From: Candidatus Obscuribacterales bacterium
Lineage (GTDB): Bacteria > Cyanobacteriota > Vampirovibrionia > Obscuribacterales > Obscuribacteraceae
Direction: 5' to 3'
Assembly (NCBI GenBank): GCA_019747875.1
Contig: JAIEQI010000209.1
Span: 1-42,361 of the forward strand
DNA length: 42,361 bases
Position numbers and translations under genes: made by a program. Position 1 is the first letter of the stretch, and every line of letters begins with the position of its first letter. The notes below the pieces were generated by a model that was given only the letters and a program-made list of their open reading frames with translations, made no database searches and was not told the DNA's origin. Below are positions 1 to 8,364 of this stretch, piece by piece.

Positions 1-75
1 CTTCTTCTTCTTCTTCTTCTTCTTCTTCTTCTTCTTCTTCTTCTTCTTCTTCTTCTTCTTCTTCTTCTTCTTCTT
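1..75. repeat. (CTT)25 trinucleotide microsatellite
   Basis: Twenty-five uninterrupted CTT units, continuing to the window edge. On the minus strand they read as GAA codons of the partial gene that starts at 295. Being a triplet repeat, slippage would change the length of the glutamate run without shifting frame. Confidence 0.95.
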
Positions 76-295
76 TAAGTACATTAGTAGCAGGCGAGCA
101 CATCGTGTCCACATCCAGCACCATATCAGCTGGAGAGGGTGCAATCAGATCGTCGGCTTCTTCTGTTTTTGAATTATGGTCGGCAATCGTTTCCGGCGTA
201 GCAGATTCAATCTCCGCTATGCTCGTTTTATGTTGTTTTGGGACTTTATCCTCACCCATTAAGCTCAACCGATTACTCACCCCTTTCATACCCAT
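1..295 (-). CDS. Partial hypothetical protein with long poly-Glu tract (runs off left edge)
   Basis: On the minus strand a frame opens at an ATG at 295, with an in-frame TGA nine codons upstream, and stays open to the window edge (about 98 codons). It starts MGMKGVSNRLSLMGEDK, continues through a hydrophilic acidic stretch (PETIADHNSKTEEADD, PSPADMVLDVDTM) and then enters 24 consecutive GAA codons, giving an unbroken poly-glutamate run that is still going at base 2. A second ATG at 289 is an alternative start; neither has a strong Shine-Dalgarno. No domain is recognisable in the visible part and the C-terminus lies outside the window. Absence of stops and coding-like composition across the unique 220 bases support a real gene. 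The plus-strand frame over 105-485 is judged its shadow. Confidence 0.6.
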   Translation of the reverse strand, partial: MGMKGVSNRLSLMGEDKVPKQHKTSIAEIESATPETIADHNSKTEEADDLIAPSPADMVLDVDTMCSPATNVLKEEEEEEEEEEEEEEEEEEEEEEEE

Positions 296-576
296 GCGCT
301 TGGGACCGCAAACCCAGCCCCCTCAAGCGACAAGCTTTCCTGTCAGACGGAGGATTGATCCGGACACTTATGTCATCCTTTCGCCTGGAGTGGTGGAATC
401 AGCCATCACAACCAGGTGTTCGAGTAGGTGTTTAAAAGAAATAGCCCAGGCATATTGGTGTTTCTCCCAATGCCACTGCCTTTGACGCATTGCACATTGG
501 AGATTAACGTTGCATAATCTTTGAACTTCACTTGCAGAGATCAGGCTCTAACCAGTCTGCTTGCGGCTTGTGTTGC

Positions 577-635
577 GATTGCTCGCAGAGGATATGTGTA
601 TCGTCTGTCGTGTTTGGCTGCCTTTGCGAGCAATC
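577..635. repeat. Imperfect 15-bp inverted repeat upstream of the LURP-one-related gene
   Basis: GATTGCTCGCAGAGG (577-591) pairs with CCTTTGCGAGCAATC (621-635) with one mismatch, leaving a 29-nt loop. It lies in the 475-bp spacer between two divergent genes, about 135 bp before the ATG at 771. It could be a leader hairpin or a decayed palindromic element. Nothing else recognisable is seen in 296-770. Confidence 0.5.
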
Positions 636-770
636 TCTTCTTAGAATTTTGGATCTTCTGAGCCGCAGCTAACCTTTACTAATGCTAATTGCGGGTTCTC
701 CCAATGACCTTATTGCCGGGTGCCCGAAGGCGCAGGACAATGATGCCAGCTGGTATACAGAGGTAGATAG

Positions 771-1610
771 ATGAACGTTCTTGATGGACAGGACAACGGC
801 GTTGCGCTCAAAGAGCCGGAACAGAAGTTCGCAGGAAAATTGAATATTGATGCTCTGGAGCCAGAACAAAATTTTGACAAACTGCAATCGAACGATAACC
901 CGTTTGCTGACCTAGAAGATCGCCAGAACACTTTGTCAGACTGGAGACCGAATGCTCAGTTGGACTTAATGACGGGTACCAGTAAGATTGAATTGCCCAT
1001 GCACCTGGTTGCTGCCGGTAAAGCGACACCGCCAGTGGAACGGACTACGATGGCTCCCCGATTCTTCACCTGGGGCTGGACGTTCGACATTAAGGATGCA
1101 AATGGGAAAAGCGACGGCGTAGTCGACCAGAAGCTTCTAAACTGGACGAAGACATTCGAATATCAGGACAAGCATGGAAATAAACTGGCAACCGGGCGCG
1201 AGAACCTTTTCAGTTGGGGCACGCGCATCGACATTACCGATGCCCAAGGGAAGCCGATTGGCACCTTGAAAGAGGATATTTTGAAGTCGTGGTGGAAAAC
1301 TTATACGACTTATTCGATTCTTGATCCGGCCGGCAAAGAAATTGCAAAGTCAGAGAAAGTGGAGTGGTTGGGAACAGACTTTACTTTGAAGAATCCAAAA
1401 GGGGAAGTGATCGCCACTATTCACCGCCCCTGGATCAATTGGGTGCGTGATAACTGGACAATCGATATTCACAAGCCTGGCGAAGTTGATAAGCGAATCT
1501 TGTATATGATTCCTGCTTATAAGACTTCCGTTGATTACGAACGGAAGCAAAAACAAGAGGAAGAGGAAGCGGAAGAAGAACGCAAGCGCAAAGAGAATGA
1601 CGACAATTAG
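771..1610 (+). CDS. LURP-one-related (Tubby C-terminal-like) domain protein
   Basis: 279 residues. Residues about 95-255 show the repeated strand pattern of the LURP-one-related/Tubby-C-like fold: alternating tryptophan-rich strands with turns such as DANGKSDG, DAQGKPIG, DPAGKEIA and NPKGEVIA. The section resembling YSILDPAGKEIAKS followed by TDFTLKNPKGEVIATI, then a Trp-rich strand and IDIHKPGEVDKRIL, is typical. Family members bind membranes or act like phospholipid scramblases, but a bacterial role is not established. The N-terminal 80 residues are hydrophilic and the C-terminus is a highly charged Glu/Lys/Arg tail, probably helical. No signal peptide. AGAGGTAG about 5 nt before the ATG is a good ribosome-binding site. 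It faces the SNF2 gene, so the two converge. Confidence 0.7.
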   Translation: MNVLDGQDNGVALKEPEQKFAGKLNIDALEPEQNFDKLQSNDNPFADLEDRQNTLSDWRPNAQLDLMTGTSKIELPMHLVAAGKATPPVERTTMAPRFFTWGWTFDIKDANGKSDGVVDQKLLNWTKTFEYQDKHGNKLATGRENLFSWGTRIDITDAQGKPIGTLKEDILKSWWKTYTTYSILDPAGKEIAKSEKVEWLGTDFTLKNPKGEVIATIHRPWINWVRDNWTIDIHKPGEVDKRILYMIPAYKTSVDYERKQKQEEEEAEEERKRKENDDN

Positions 1611-1699
1611 TCAGTCCTAGTGGTCTCTTGATCTCCAGCCGCAATGAGTTAGTGATATAGCATTCCGTTGTTTTAAGTTGTCTTGGCTTATTGTTATGG

Positions 1700-1716
1700 G
1701 CGGACGGGACGTCCGC
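1700..1716. repeat. Short GC-rich hairpin between convergent genes
   Basis: GCGGAC and GTCCGC form a perfect 6-bp stem around GGGAC, in the 179-bp spacer between the LURP-one-related gene and the SNF2 gene. There is no T-run on either side, so it is not a convincing terminator, although its position between two 3' ends would fit that role. Confidence 0.4.
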
Positions 1717-1789
1717 GCTCCATACTTAGCTTCATCAGCATCTCGATGAGCGGGTTGCATACAGCGGGAGCGCCTGACATTGAAGACCC

Positions 1790-4700
1790 CTATTCAGGAT
1801 TCAGTGGTAGGAGCAGTGTTTCTAGATCGTCTTCCGTGAACCAGCTGGCAATGCCGCCGTTTTCGTCGAATATGCACTCAGCGAGTTCTCGTTTCTTTTC
1901 TTGCAATTCCATCATTCGTTCTTCGATGGTGCCTGCTGCGATCATTTTATAAACGAATACTTTTTTGTCCTGTCCAATTCGGTAAGCGCGATCTGTAGCT
2001 TGATCTTCTACAGCAGGATTCCACCACGGGTCATAGTGAATGACTGTATCTGCTGCCGTAAGATTCAATCCGACGCCGCCAGCTTTTAGACTGATCAGGA
2101 AGAACGGAACATCGGTGTTCTGGAATTGTTCCACAGGCGTTTTCCGATCTTTTGTTTCGCCTGTTAGACGAACAAATGGAATTCTCATTTCTTCTAGATC
2201 TGTGTGTATCAGATCTAGCATGCTGGTGAATTGGGAGAAAACAATTGCTTTTCGTCCTTCGTCTTGCAATTCCATCAGCATCGACATGAGCGCTTCGCGT
2301 TTTACGCTGCGCGTGACTTTGCGTGCTGCGGATAGCTTTACTAATTGTGGATCGCAGCACACTTGTCGCAGCTTCAGCAAGGCATCCAGGACAATGATGC
2401 TTGCTCGTTTGAACCCTTTGCTTTCAATTTCTTGCCGAATGTTTTTTGCTGTCATAACGCGCACTGTTTCGTAGAGATCGCGCTGCAAACCTTCAAGTTC
2501 CACAAACTTGATCATCGTGGACTTCTCTGGCAGTTCAGTAACTACTTCTTTCTTGGTGCGTCTCAAGATGAATGGAGAGACGAGTTTAACGAGCCTATGC
2601 CGAGCGGTTTCATCTCCAATCTTTTCTATAGGATTACGATATTCAGATTTGAACTTATCCTTGTTTCCCAATAAAGGGGGAATTAAGAAGTGGAACTGGG
2701 ACCACAACTCACCAAGATGGTTTTGTAGTGGTGTACCGGTCGCGCAGATTTTGTTCTTGGCTTTAAGCTCCTTGATTGCTCGGAAGATTTGCGTTTCGTC
2801 GTTCTTTATCGCCTGCGATTCGTCCAGCACAATCGTGTGCCAATGGTGTTCTGCTAACTTCGTCGAATCACGTTGAACGATTGGATATGTGCTAACAACA
2901 ATGTCTTGTTCCTTGAATTTATACGTGACTGAGCCACGATTCGGTCCGTAATAAGACATAATATTTAGTGACGGAACAAACCTCTGAGCCTCGGCCATCC
3001 AATTTGGCAAAACGCTGGTGGGGCAAACGATCAGAAATGGCGCATCCAATAATCCTTTTTCTTTTGTCAAACAAATGTGCGCCAGAATCTGGATCGTTTT
3101 TCCCAAACCCATATCATCGGCAATTATTCCACCGAGATCAAATTCAGCCAGGAATTGCATCCAGCTGAGTCCTTGCTTCTGATATTGGCGCAGGGTGCCA
3201 TTAAATTCACGTGGCGGATCCACGATTGGTGGCGATTGCAGCTGTCGGAGTCGCTGAGCAAGTGCAATAAAACTGTTACTTGCTTTGAGTTTCATTTCAT
3301 CGTCAATTAAGTGCTGAATTTGCACCGCATTGACTTTCTTCTTATTGCTCGGATTCTCTACAACAAGCTCGTAAAGTGTAAGCAGAAACTTGCGAACTTT
3401 ATCGAATGGTAGCTTAACAGTGCGTCCATCATCGAGGATCGCGTCGTAATATCCATCCTGATTCAAGGTTTCGATAGCTGCTTTTGTCGGCGCACCGTCA
3501 TATTTCAAACGTTGCGCAGCCGAGTAAAGGATCGGATACAGGGATACCTTTTCCCCATCGATGACTACGCTCAATGCCAATTCGAACCACCAACCTTGCA
3601 CATCCTCATCGATCTCGACTTCTATGTCGCTTTCCGTTATATAGATTGGTTTGCTTGTGTCGTCGAGCCTTTGTGAAACTATCCATCCAGCCTCTCGCAG
3701 CTTTGAGGTTGCCTGTTCCAGTTTTGTCCACGAGTCCTGTTTCAAAGGCAAATAGTATTCGTAAATGTCATCGAGCTTGTTTACCTGGTATGCATTGATC
3801 CGCGCAAATCCCAGTTCTTCCAGTTTTTCTCGTGCGATGTGGTGCGAGTTCTGGTCAAGCTTTTCGATAATGACGCTGCCATCAGGATTGCGCACGATTC
3901 CAGCTTTCCTTGGGAAAGATTGCTTCAGTATCAATGTTTTTACTTTCTCTCGTGGCGCGGCCAAGATTGCCATGGTGTCATTGACTTCAACGACCACTCC
4001 TGTGCTGGCAGTTAGAACTTCCATGTCGAGATCCGGAGTTACTTTAATCAACTGTTCCTTAACTTGTCCCTCAGACGGTGGGGGTGGAACAATGTCAGCA
4101 ATGTTTTCGGCGTGGAAAATGCTAGCTACAGCTGCGGTTTCATCTGAGTTTATTCGAAGTTGCAGCAAGTCGGACATCAGCTTAGGTGGAGGTTCTACGG
4201 TCAATACACCAAAAGCCCCAGTTGCCTTATTTAGATAAAATGGTGTGCTCCAAGGGATACACTCATGTGTTTCGCGCAGGCGTTCCAGGTCTTCGATGTT
4301 ATCTGCAAATGTTGGAAGCAAACGCAAAACCTTGCGTGAATTGTCGAAGAACTGCCAAACGAGCTGACCTTCCTTTTCTGGTGCGGCATGAATTCTGATG
4401 GCTGGTTCAGATATAAAAAATGCGCGATTTGTTTTTAGAATCTTTCCAATTAACAGAAGAAACAGTTCTCGTGAGTCATCTAAATTGTTCCAATAACTTT
4501 TTCGATATGCAGAAACAACTTCCCAGAGCTGTGCGATTTCCACATCTTCATCGCTTACATAACCAGGCGGAACATCCGCGAGCAAATTGTGTCGATGAAC
4601 CTCAGTCAACGTGCCGAGGCTTCCGTCCTTCTTTTGCGCGGCCCGAAACAACGCTATGTGCGGTCGATAAGTAGTCGGATTGGCGGACAGACCGTAAAGG

Positions 4701-5344
4701 AGAACGTTCTTGCGCGGAGGTGTTGTTCCCTTCGCGCCTGAGCTTGGACCGAACGGGTTGTGTTCCGTTCGCCACGACCAAACAAGGCGACTCAAATGCC
4801 TTTGCGTTTCGGGCGAAATCTTCATAGCCTGCGCTTTTTGATCAACGGAACCTTTTGCCTTCGCTTGTGGTTCGATCCCGGGAGCGCCGGCATCCTGCCG
4901 GCTTTTGATTCCAGCTAGCGAATCATTTCCCTTATTCGTCGTAGATAACACTTTCTTATTCGACTTCTCTTTCTCAGATTCAGCATCTACTGGTTCATCC
5001 TCCGCGACCTCCAAGTCGCTCCCGTTACTTCCAGGATAGGTCGCTCCCTTTTGGTTTTGTTGTGCGAGGAACTTCAACACAGCAGCTGCAGTGTGCTTGC
5101 AATCTTCTCCTACGGGACAGGTGCAATCTGTTGAAATGATCTTGTCAAAATGCTGGTTGAACTTAATGGTCGCTGTATAGACGTTCCATCTAGCGCCACC
5201 AACACTTGCAGAAACTGTTTGTGGCTTGCTGACTTCTACTGAGAGAACTTTGTTGCGCACCCAATAGTCACTTCCCTTGCGCAAAGTCGTGCCGTCGAAA
5301 TACTTCAACAGCGGCGAATTGATAAGACTATTGCTGCCTGGCAT
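1790..5344 (-). CDS. SWIM zinc-finger SNF2-family DNA-dependent ATPase/helicase
   Basis: 1184 residues. The N-terminus holds a SWIM zinc finger (C74-x-C76-x5-C82-x-H84 in STDCTCPVGEDCKH). A low-complexity charged linker (about 95-180) follows, then a long bacterial SNF2-associated region. The helicase core begins near residue 720: Walker A DDMGLGKT near 745, a DESQ box near 841 (LDESQAIKN), and lobe 2 ending with motif VI DRAYRIGQ near 1119. This domain order matches bacterial SWIM-SNF2 proteins of about 1000-1200 residues, cytoplasmic ATP-driven translocases acting on DNA or DNA-protein complexes; the cellular role is unknown. The start is supported by GAGGTG just before the ATG. The linker contains an in-frame REP-like hairpin (4874-4905) encoding RQDAGAPGIE. 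Apparently monocistronic. Confidence 0.93.
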   Translation of the reverse strand: MPGSNSLINSPLLKYFDGTTLRKGSDYWVRNKVLSVEVSKPQTVSASVGGARWNVYTATIKFNQHFDKIISTDCTCPVGEDCKHTAAAVLKFLAQQNQKGATYPGSNGSDLEVAEDEPVDAESEKEKSNKKVLSTTNKGNDSLAGIKSRQDAGAPGIEPQAKAKGSVDQKAQAMKISPETQRHLSRLVWSWRTEHNPFGPSSGAKGTTPPRKNVLLYGLSANPTTYRPHIALFRAAQKKDGSLGTLTEVHRHNLLADVPPGYVSDEDVEIAQLWEVVSAYRKSYWNNLDDSRELFLLLIGKILKTNRAFFISEPAIRIHAAPEKEGQLVWQFFDNSRKVLRLLPTFADNIEDLERLRETHECIPWSTPFYLNKATGAFGVLTVEPPPKLMSDLLQLRINSDETAAVASIFHAENIADIVPPPPSEGQVKEQLIKVTPDLDMEVLTASTGVVVEVNDTMAILAAPREKVKTLILKQSFPRKAGIVRNPDGSVIIEKLDQNSHHIAREKLEELGFARINAYQVNKLDDIYEYYLPLKQDSWTKLEQATSKLREAGWIVSQRLDDTSKPIYITESDIEVEIDEDVQGWWFELALSVVIDGEKVSLYPILYSAAQRLKYDGAPTKAAIETLNQDGYYDAILDDGRTVKLPFDKVRKFLLTLYELVVENPSNKKKVNAVQIQHLIDDEMKLKASNSFIALAQRLRQLQSPPIVDPPREFNGTLRQYQKQGLSWMQFLAEFDLGGIIADDMGLGKTIQILAHICLTKEKGLLDAPFLIVCPTSVLPNWMAEAQRFVPSLNIMSYYGPNRGSVTYKFKEQDIVVSTYPIVQRDSTKLAEHHWHTIVLDESQAIKNDETQIFRAIKELKAKNKICATGTPLQNHLGELWSQFHFLIPPLLGNKDKFKSEYRNPIEKIGDETARHRLVKLVSPFILRRTKKEVVTELPEKSTMIKFVELEGLQRDLYETVRVMTAKNIRQEIESKGFKRASIIVLDALLKLRQVCCDPQLVKLSAARKVTRSVKREALMSMLMELQDEGRKAIVFSQFTSMLDLIHTDLEEMRIPFVRLTGETKDRKTPVEQFQNTDVPFFLISLKAGGVGLNLTAADTVIHYDPWWNPAVEDQATDRAYRIGQDKKVFVYKMIAAGTIEERMMELQEKKRELAECIFDENGGIASWFTEDDLETLLLPLNPE
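4874..4905. repeat. REP-like GC-rich hairpin, in frame inside the SNF2 gene
   Basis: Core GCCGGCATCCTGCCGGC is a perfect 7-bp stem with a 3-nt TCC loop, flanked on the left by GATCCCGGGAGC. Related copies lie at 6423-6453 (degenerate), 41116-41150 and 42244-42277 (inverse orientation). Here it falls in the low-complexity linker and keeps the SNF2 frame open. Confidence 0.75.
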
Positions 5345-5443
5345 TCGCCACCTCGCTAATGGTCTTGGGAAGCATGCAACGGCTTGTCAGGGCGTATATT
5401 GCATTGTTTTACCATTAAGACGCGAGGCGCGGCGAAAAAGTTC

Positions 5444-5459
5444 AAGCAAAAATTGCTTT
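5444..5459 (-). terminator. Possible intrinsic terminator after the membrane-protein gene
   Basis: On the minus strand AAGCAA-TTT-TTGCTT is followed four bases later by CTTTTT. It lies about 60 nt after the stop of the gene ending at 5518 and before the SNF2 gene. The stem is short and AT-rich, so this is tentative. Confidence 0.3.
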
Positions 5460-5517
5460 AAGTGGCTATTCGTCCGTTCGGGTTGTCAAATCACGGCAGT
5501 CAATAGGAAATCGATGC

Positions 5518-6330
5518 TCAGAAGACCTCTTTTGTTCTAAATTGATCTTGTCTGGGGAAGGATTGTTGACTATCCATAGGATTATCTCGTTGTATCATTC
5601 GACGATTCCGGACGCTGTTGATTTCCGGCCAGGAATGCAGAACTTCGCGATTTCTTTCAGCCAAGCTTCGGATTCTAGAATACGACATCGCGGTTGAGTA
5701 TGCAGCGTCTGCGGTGTAAGCGCCTTGTGCTACTGTTACCAGTCCCACAGCAATAGCAGCTGGTGGCGTTTCTAAGGATAGAAATGTGGCCCCTGCTGAA
5801 AGCGCCGTGACTAAGGCGAATCCCATTGTTATGGGAACTCCTTTGGCTAGGTTCTTTGCCACGTAATAGCCTGTTTGATTCTCATACATTGAAAGGCTAA
5901 TTGCCAAGTCATTTTTCGTCAGTGCATCGATTGGTTTTCCTTCGCGCTCATGGCTATTCTGGTAATCTCTGCCTACGATATTCGGAATTCTAGACAAGCT
6001 GCGAAATTCGTCCCAATGATTGACCACGATTCTTGCTGCTTTGGCTAAATCATCATTGTTCTTCTGGGAGTAAATCTCAAGATCGTTCTTGCTCACAAGC
6101 CCAGGAACGCTTTGTGGAACCTTATGAATATTGTCTTTCAATATGTTCAGGAACGTTTTGGGATCATCAAAAACTGATTTCGATAGATCCTGTTTTGTGG
6201 TGCTACTTTGATCTTGGGATCCAAGATCTGTGCGATCATCTAATCGTTGGGTCATTTTGTTTTGATTCCTTACCGGATTATGTGCGGTTTCACGAGTTTC
6301 GAACTGGTTGGGACTTCGCGGGCGACGCAT
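5518..6330 (-). CDS. Hypothetical protein with hydrophobic Gly/Ala-rich segments
   Basis: 270 residues from the upstream ATG at 6330. There are two candidate starts. The ATG at 6330 has AAAGG eight bases before it, but its first residues (MRRPRSPNQ) are encoded by one arm of a long inverted repeat. The ATG at 6255 (MTQRLDDRTDLG, residue 26) has AAGGA about 12 nt upstream and gives a more protein-like N-terminus. The body is hydrophilic and helical until two hydrophobic stretches at about 164-186 (VPITMGFALVTALSAGATFL) and 189-206 (PPAAIAVGLVTVAQG), then a basic tail. Similar Gly/Ala-rich hydrophobic patches occur in the DJ-1-domain protein at 21.2 kb. No family is recognised; it is probably membrane-associated. 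Confidence 0.7.
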   Translation of the reverse strand: MRRPRSPNQFETRETAHNPVRNQNKMTQRLDDRTDLGSQDQSSTTKQDLSKSVFDDPKTFLNILKDNIHKVPQSVPGLVSKNDLEIYSQKNNDDLAKAARIVVNHWDEFRSLSRIPNIVGRDYQNSHEREGKPIDALTKNDLAISLSMYENQTGYYVAKNLAKGVPITMGFALVTALSAGATFLSLETPPAAIAVGLVTVAQGAYTADAAYSTAMSYSRIRSLAERNREVLHSWPEINSVRNRRMIQRDNPMDSQQSFPRQDQFRTKEVF

Positions 6331-6397
6331 GGCGTCTGCCTTTCAGACAGGGAAAGCTCATTTTTCGTAAGAGGCGATGCCCTGCGTCGCCCGCGAA
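6315..6397. repeat. Long inverted repeat spanning the upstream start codon
   Basis: TTCGCGGGCGACGCATGGC (6315-6333) pairs with GCCCTGCGTCGCCCGCGAA (6379-6397): 18 of 19 positions, 45-nt loop. A nested GTCTG/CAGAC hairpin sits inside. In the minus-strand transcript the ATG at 6330 is in the 3' arm, so the hairpin would bury that start codon; if translation starts at 6255 it is a leader structure. It may also be a palindromic mobile remnant. Confidence 0.75.
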
Positions 6398-6422
6398 AGA
6401 GCGGATTTCAGTGTTCGATTCT

Positions 6423-6453
6423 GTGAGCGCTGGCATCTTTCCGGCTTCGATGC
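6423..6453. repeat. Degenerate REP-like copy
   Basis: GAGCGCTGGCATCTTTCCGG, continuing as CTTCGATG, matches the REP-like element at 4874-4905 with several substitutions that weaken the central stem. It lies in the 6331-6761 spacer. Confidence 0.45.
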
Positions 6454-6603
6454 TTTGAGAGCTATTCGATTCATGTACTCTCAGCGCTCAGCTATTTGAT
6501 CTTGAGGGTGATTCAATTCGGATAAGGGGTGTCTTTCGATTCGATTGCAAAATAATGGACCCATGCGGTAAAGATTTCGTGTCTATACCAAATGAATCCA
6601 TCA

Positions 6604-6730
6604 AGCTTCAGAATAGTACCGCGATATCTTCTTATGCTCCGGCGAAGCGCGCATCGATACTTTTGACGCACCGCACTTCAACATGAGTTCGCTAATTCGC
6701 TTCAAGTTAGATTCTTCATCCAATAGACCG
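6604..6730 (-). pseudogene. Duplicated 3' fragment of the membrane-protein gene at 19.3 kb
   Basis: Minus-strand translation gives LLDEESNLKRISELMLKCGA followed by SKVSMRA, nearly identical to the last 30 residues of the protein encoded at 19255-19908. Nucleotide similarity also covers the 3' flank (TATGCTCCGGCGAAGCGC and the AGTAC-CGCGATAT stretch after the stop). A 2-bp insertion relative to the intact copy (AAGCGCGCATCG against AAGCGCATCG) shifts the frame just before the original stop. No start or 5' part is present, so this is a non-functional duplicate fragment. Confidence 0.75.
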
Positions 6731-6761
6731 GCTCAACATGTAGCGTTCATTTTGCGCGTCT

Positions 6762-7883
6762 CTATTTGACAATCGGAAGTCGAAACTCGAATGTCGTACC
6801 AACGTTTAGTTCTGAACGAACTGATATTTGGCTGTCATTTGCTTCCAGAAGATTTTTCACAATAGATAAGCCAAGACCACTCCCCTTAACGACAGTGGAA
6901 GGCGTACTAGCTCCAAATTCTTCAAAGAGAAACGGAATGCGTTCTTCAGGAATTCCTGGACCTTTGTCACTAACTGAAAATACTGCATCACTATGTTCTG
7001 CAAGGACAGTTGGTTTAACAGTCGAACCGCAGGCACTAAATTTCAGTGCATTTGATAGAAGATTTACAATAACACGCTCTATCTGCCGAGGTCTGCAAGC
7101 CACAGCGAGATCTGACGGCGCATCAACAATCAAATTTATCTCACGCTTTTGTGCCATACCTGAGACTGAGTTGACTGCCGCACTGCATATAGTATCAACC
7201 TTGACGTGTTCTAACTGCGATTTTTGGACACCAGAACCTACAGGTTTCTGTAGGTCGAGAAAGTCTGACGCAAGTGCAATTAAGTAATCCGAAGTTTCTT
7301 CAGCAATTGATATAAGCTCTTCTGCCTCGTCCGGTAACTCACATACAAGACCGGAACGCAACAAAGAAAGTGACCCTTTGATAGAAGTCAGTGGACTGCG
7401 AAAATCATGGGCGACCATACAATAAGCAGTTTTCAGTTTCTCTGTGGCCTCACGCGCCTCGTGTTCGGCAATCACTCTATGGGTAATGTTGTGGTGACAA
7501 ACGATTACTTGACTGTCACCTCCTGAATGCAAAGGTGTGGCTGTCATCAAAAACCAGCGTTCTTCATTAGGACTATGACAGGCATACTCTAATTCAAAGT
7601 ATGGTGACTGCCCCCAGAGGACAGCACTCAGTCCACGAATCACATGTGTGGCCTCTGGCTCATTCGATTTCGCCTTTGCACAAGTTTGCAAGTAGTTTTG
7701 TCCCACACAGGCCTCAGGATGCTTCAACCCGTTGGCACGCGCAAACTGGAACCAGGCATTATTAATTGCGATTATCACTCCACAACGATCGAGAATAGCC
7801 ACATTTGCAGGCAGTGAATCGATCACCGATTGAGTAATGGAATCAAGCGCACTTTTGGAAGGTACAAGAGTTAATGCTGACAT
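6762..7883 (-). CDS. PAS-domain sensor histidine kinase (orphan)
   Basis: 373 residues. An N-terminal PAS domain (about 18-138, with IDSLPANVAILDRCGVIIAI and a PAC-like end SQVIVCHHNITHR) precedes a HisKA dimerisation domain with the phospho-acceptor in VAHDFRSPLTSI (H159). The ATP-binding domain shows the N-box NLLSNALKF (N278), the G1 box DKGPGIP (306-312) and the G2 box GSGLGLSIVK (334-343). There are no transmembrane segments, so it should sense a cytoplasmic signal. No response regulator is adjacent, so it is an orphan kinase. GAGG seven nt before the ATG supports the start. Confidence 0.92.
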   Translation of the reverse strand: MSALTLVPSKSALDSITQSVIDSLPANVAILDRCGVIIAINNAWFQFARANGLKHPEACVGQNYLQTCAKAKSNEPEATHVIRGLSAVLWGQSPYFELEYACHSPNEERWFLMTATPLHSGGDSQVIVCHHNITHRVIAEHEAREATEKLKTAYCMVAHDFRSPLTSIKGSLSLLRSGLVCELPDEAEELISIAEETSDYLIALASDFLDLQKPVGSGVQKSQLEHVKVDTICSAAVNSVSGMAQKREINLIVDAPSDLAVACRPRQIERVIVNLLSNALKFSACGSTVKPTVLAEHSDAVFSVSDKGPGIPEERIPFLFEEFGASTPSTVVKGSGLGLSIVKNLLEANDSQISVRSELNVGTTFEFRLPIVK

Positions 7884-8364
7884 AGTCCAACCTCAAGGGA
7901 GATATGTTCATTAACCCACGCAGCCCGCAAGGTGACCATCCCCCACGGGAAGTAAGGAGATCAACCAACCTGGTGATCTTACCTTTATCCTACTAATTTC
8001 CCAAAAGAACCTGGCGATGATCTTCACTGGCGGGCAGCCAGTTGCCAGAAAGCGATCGTGGATTCAGTCATGAAGGTTGATTTTTAGTAAGCGATTAGTT
8101 ACTCAGCAGATTCAATGAGAAGGTAGCAAATAGTGTAGGTCGACATTTGGATCGTCACTCCTATTGAGTCGCATTGTTCCGTCGCGCTTTTGTTCGTCCA
8201 AAGGCATGTTACGCGTTCGACACAGATTCTTCCGATTCTTCTTTGAGAACAGCGCCCATAAGAATTACAGCGGCATTTTTGGAATCCCCCACGAATTCCT
8301 CACAATTGACGGGTATGTTGTTTTAAGCATTCCATTTTTGCTTGGACCAATCTGAGGTGCTTTA
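7884..8364. other. Intergenic region with small hairpins
   Basis: About 480 bp between the divergently oriented histidine kinase and the 58-aa peptide gene. It contains a perfect ACTGGC/GCCAGT stem near 8023-8039 and an imperfect pairing between AAGGAGATCA and TGATCTTACC around 7950-7985. A 63-codon open frame at 8164-8355 has no ribosome-binding site or family resemblance and is not called. The region may hold the promoters of both neighbours. Confidence 0.4.

Noticed and set aside
105..485. 126-codon plus-strand frame at the left end
   Set aside because: It overlaps the minus-strand gene that continues into the GAA run, has no ribosome-binding site and no family resemblance.
8164..8355. 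63-codon plus-strand frame in the spacer before the 58-aa peptide
   Set aside because: No ribosome-binding site and an unusual Phe/Arg-rich composition.
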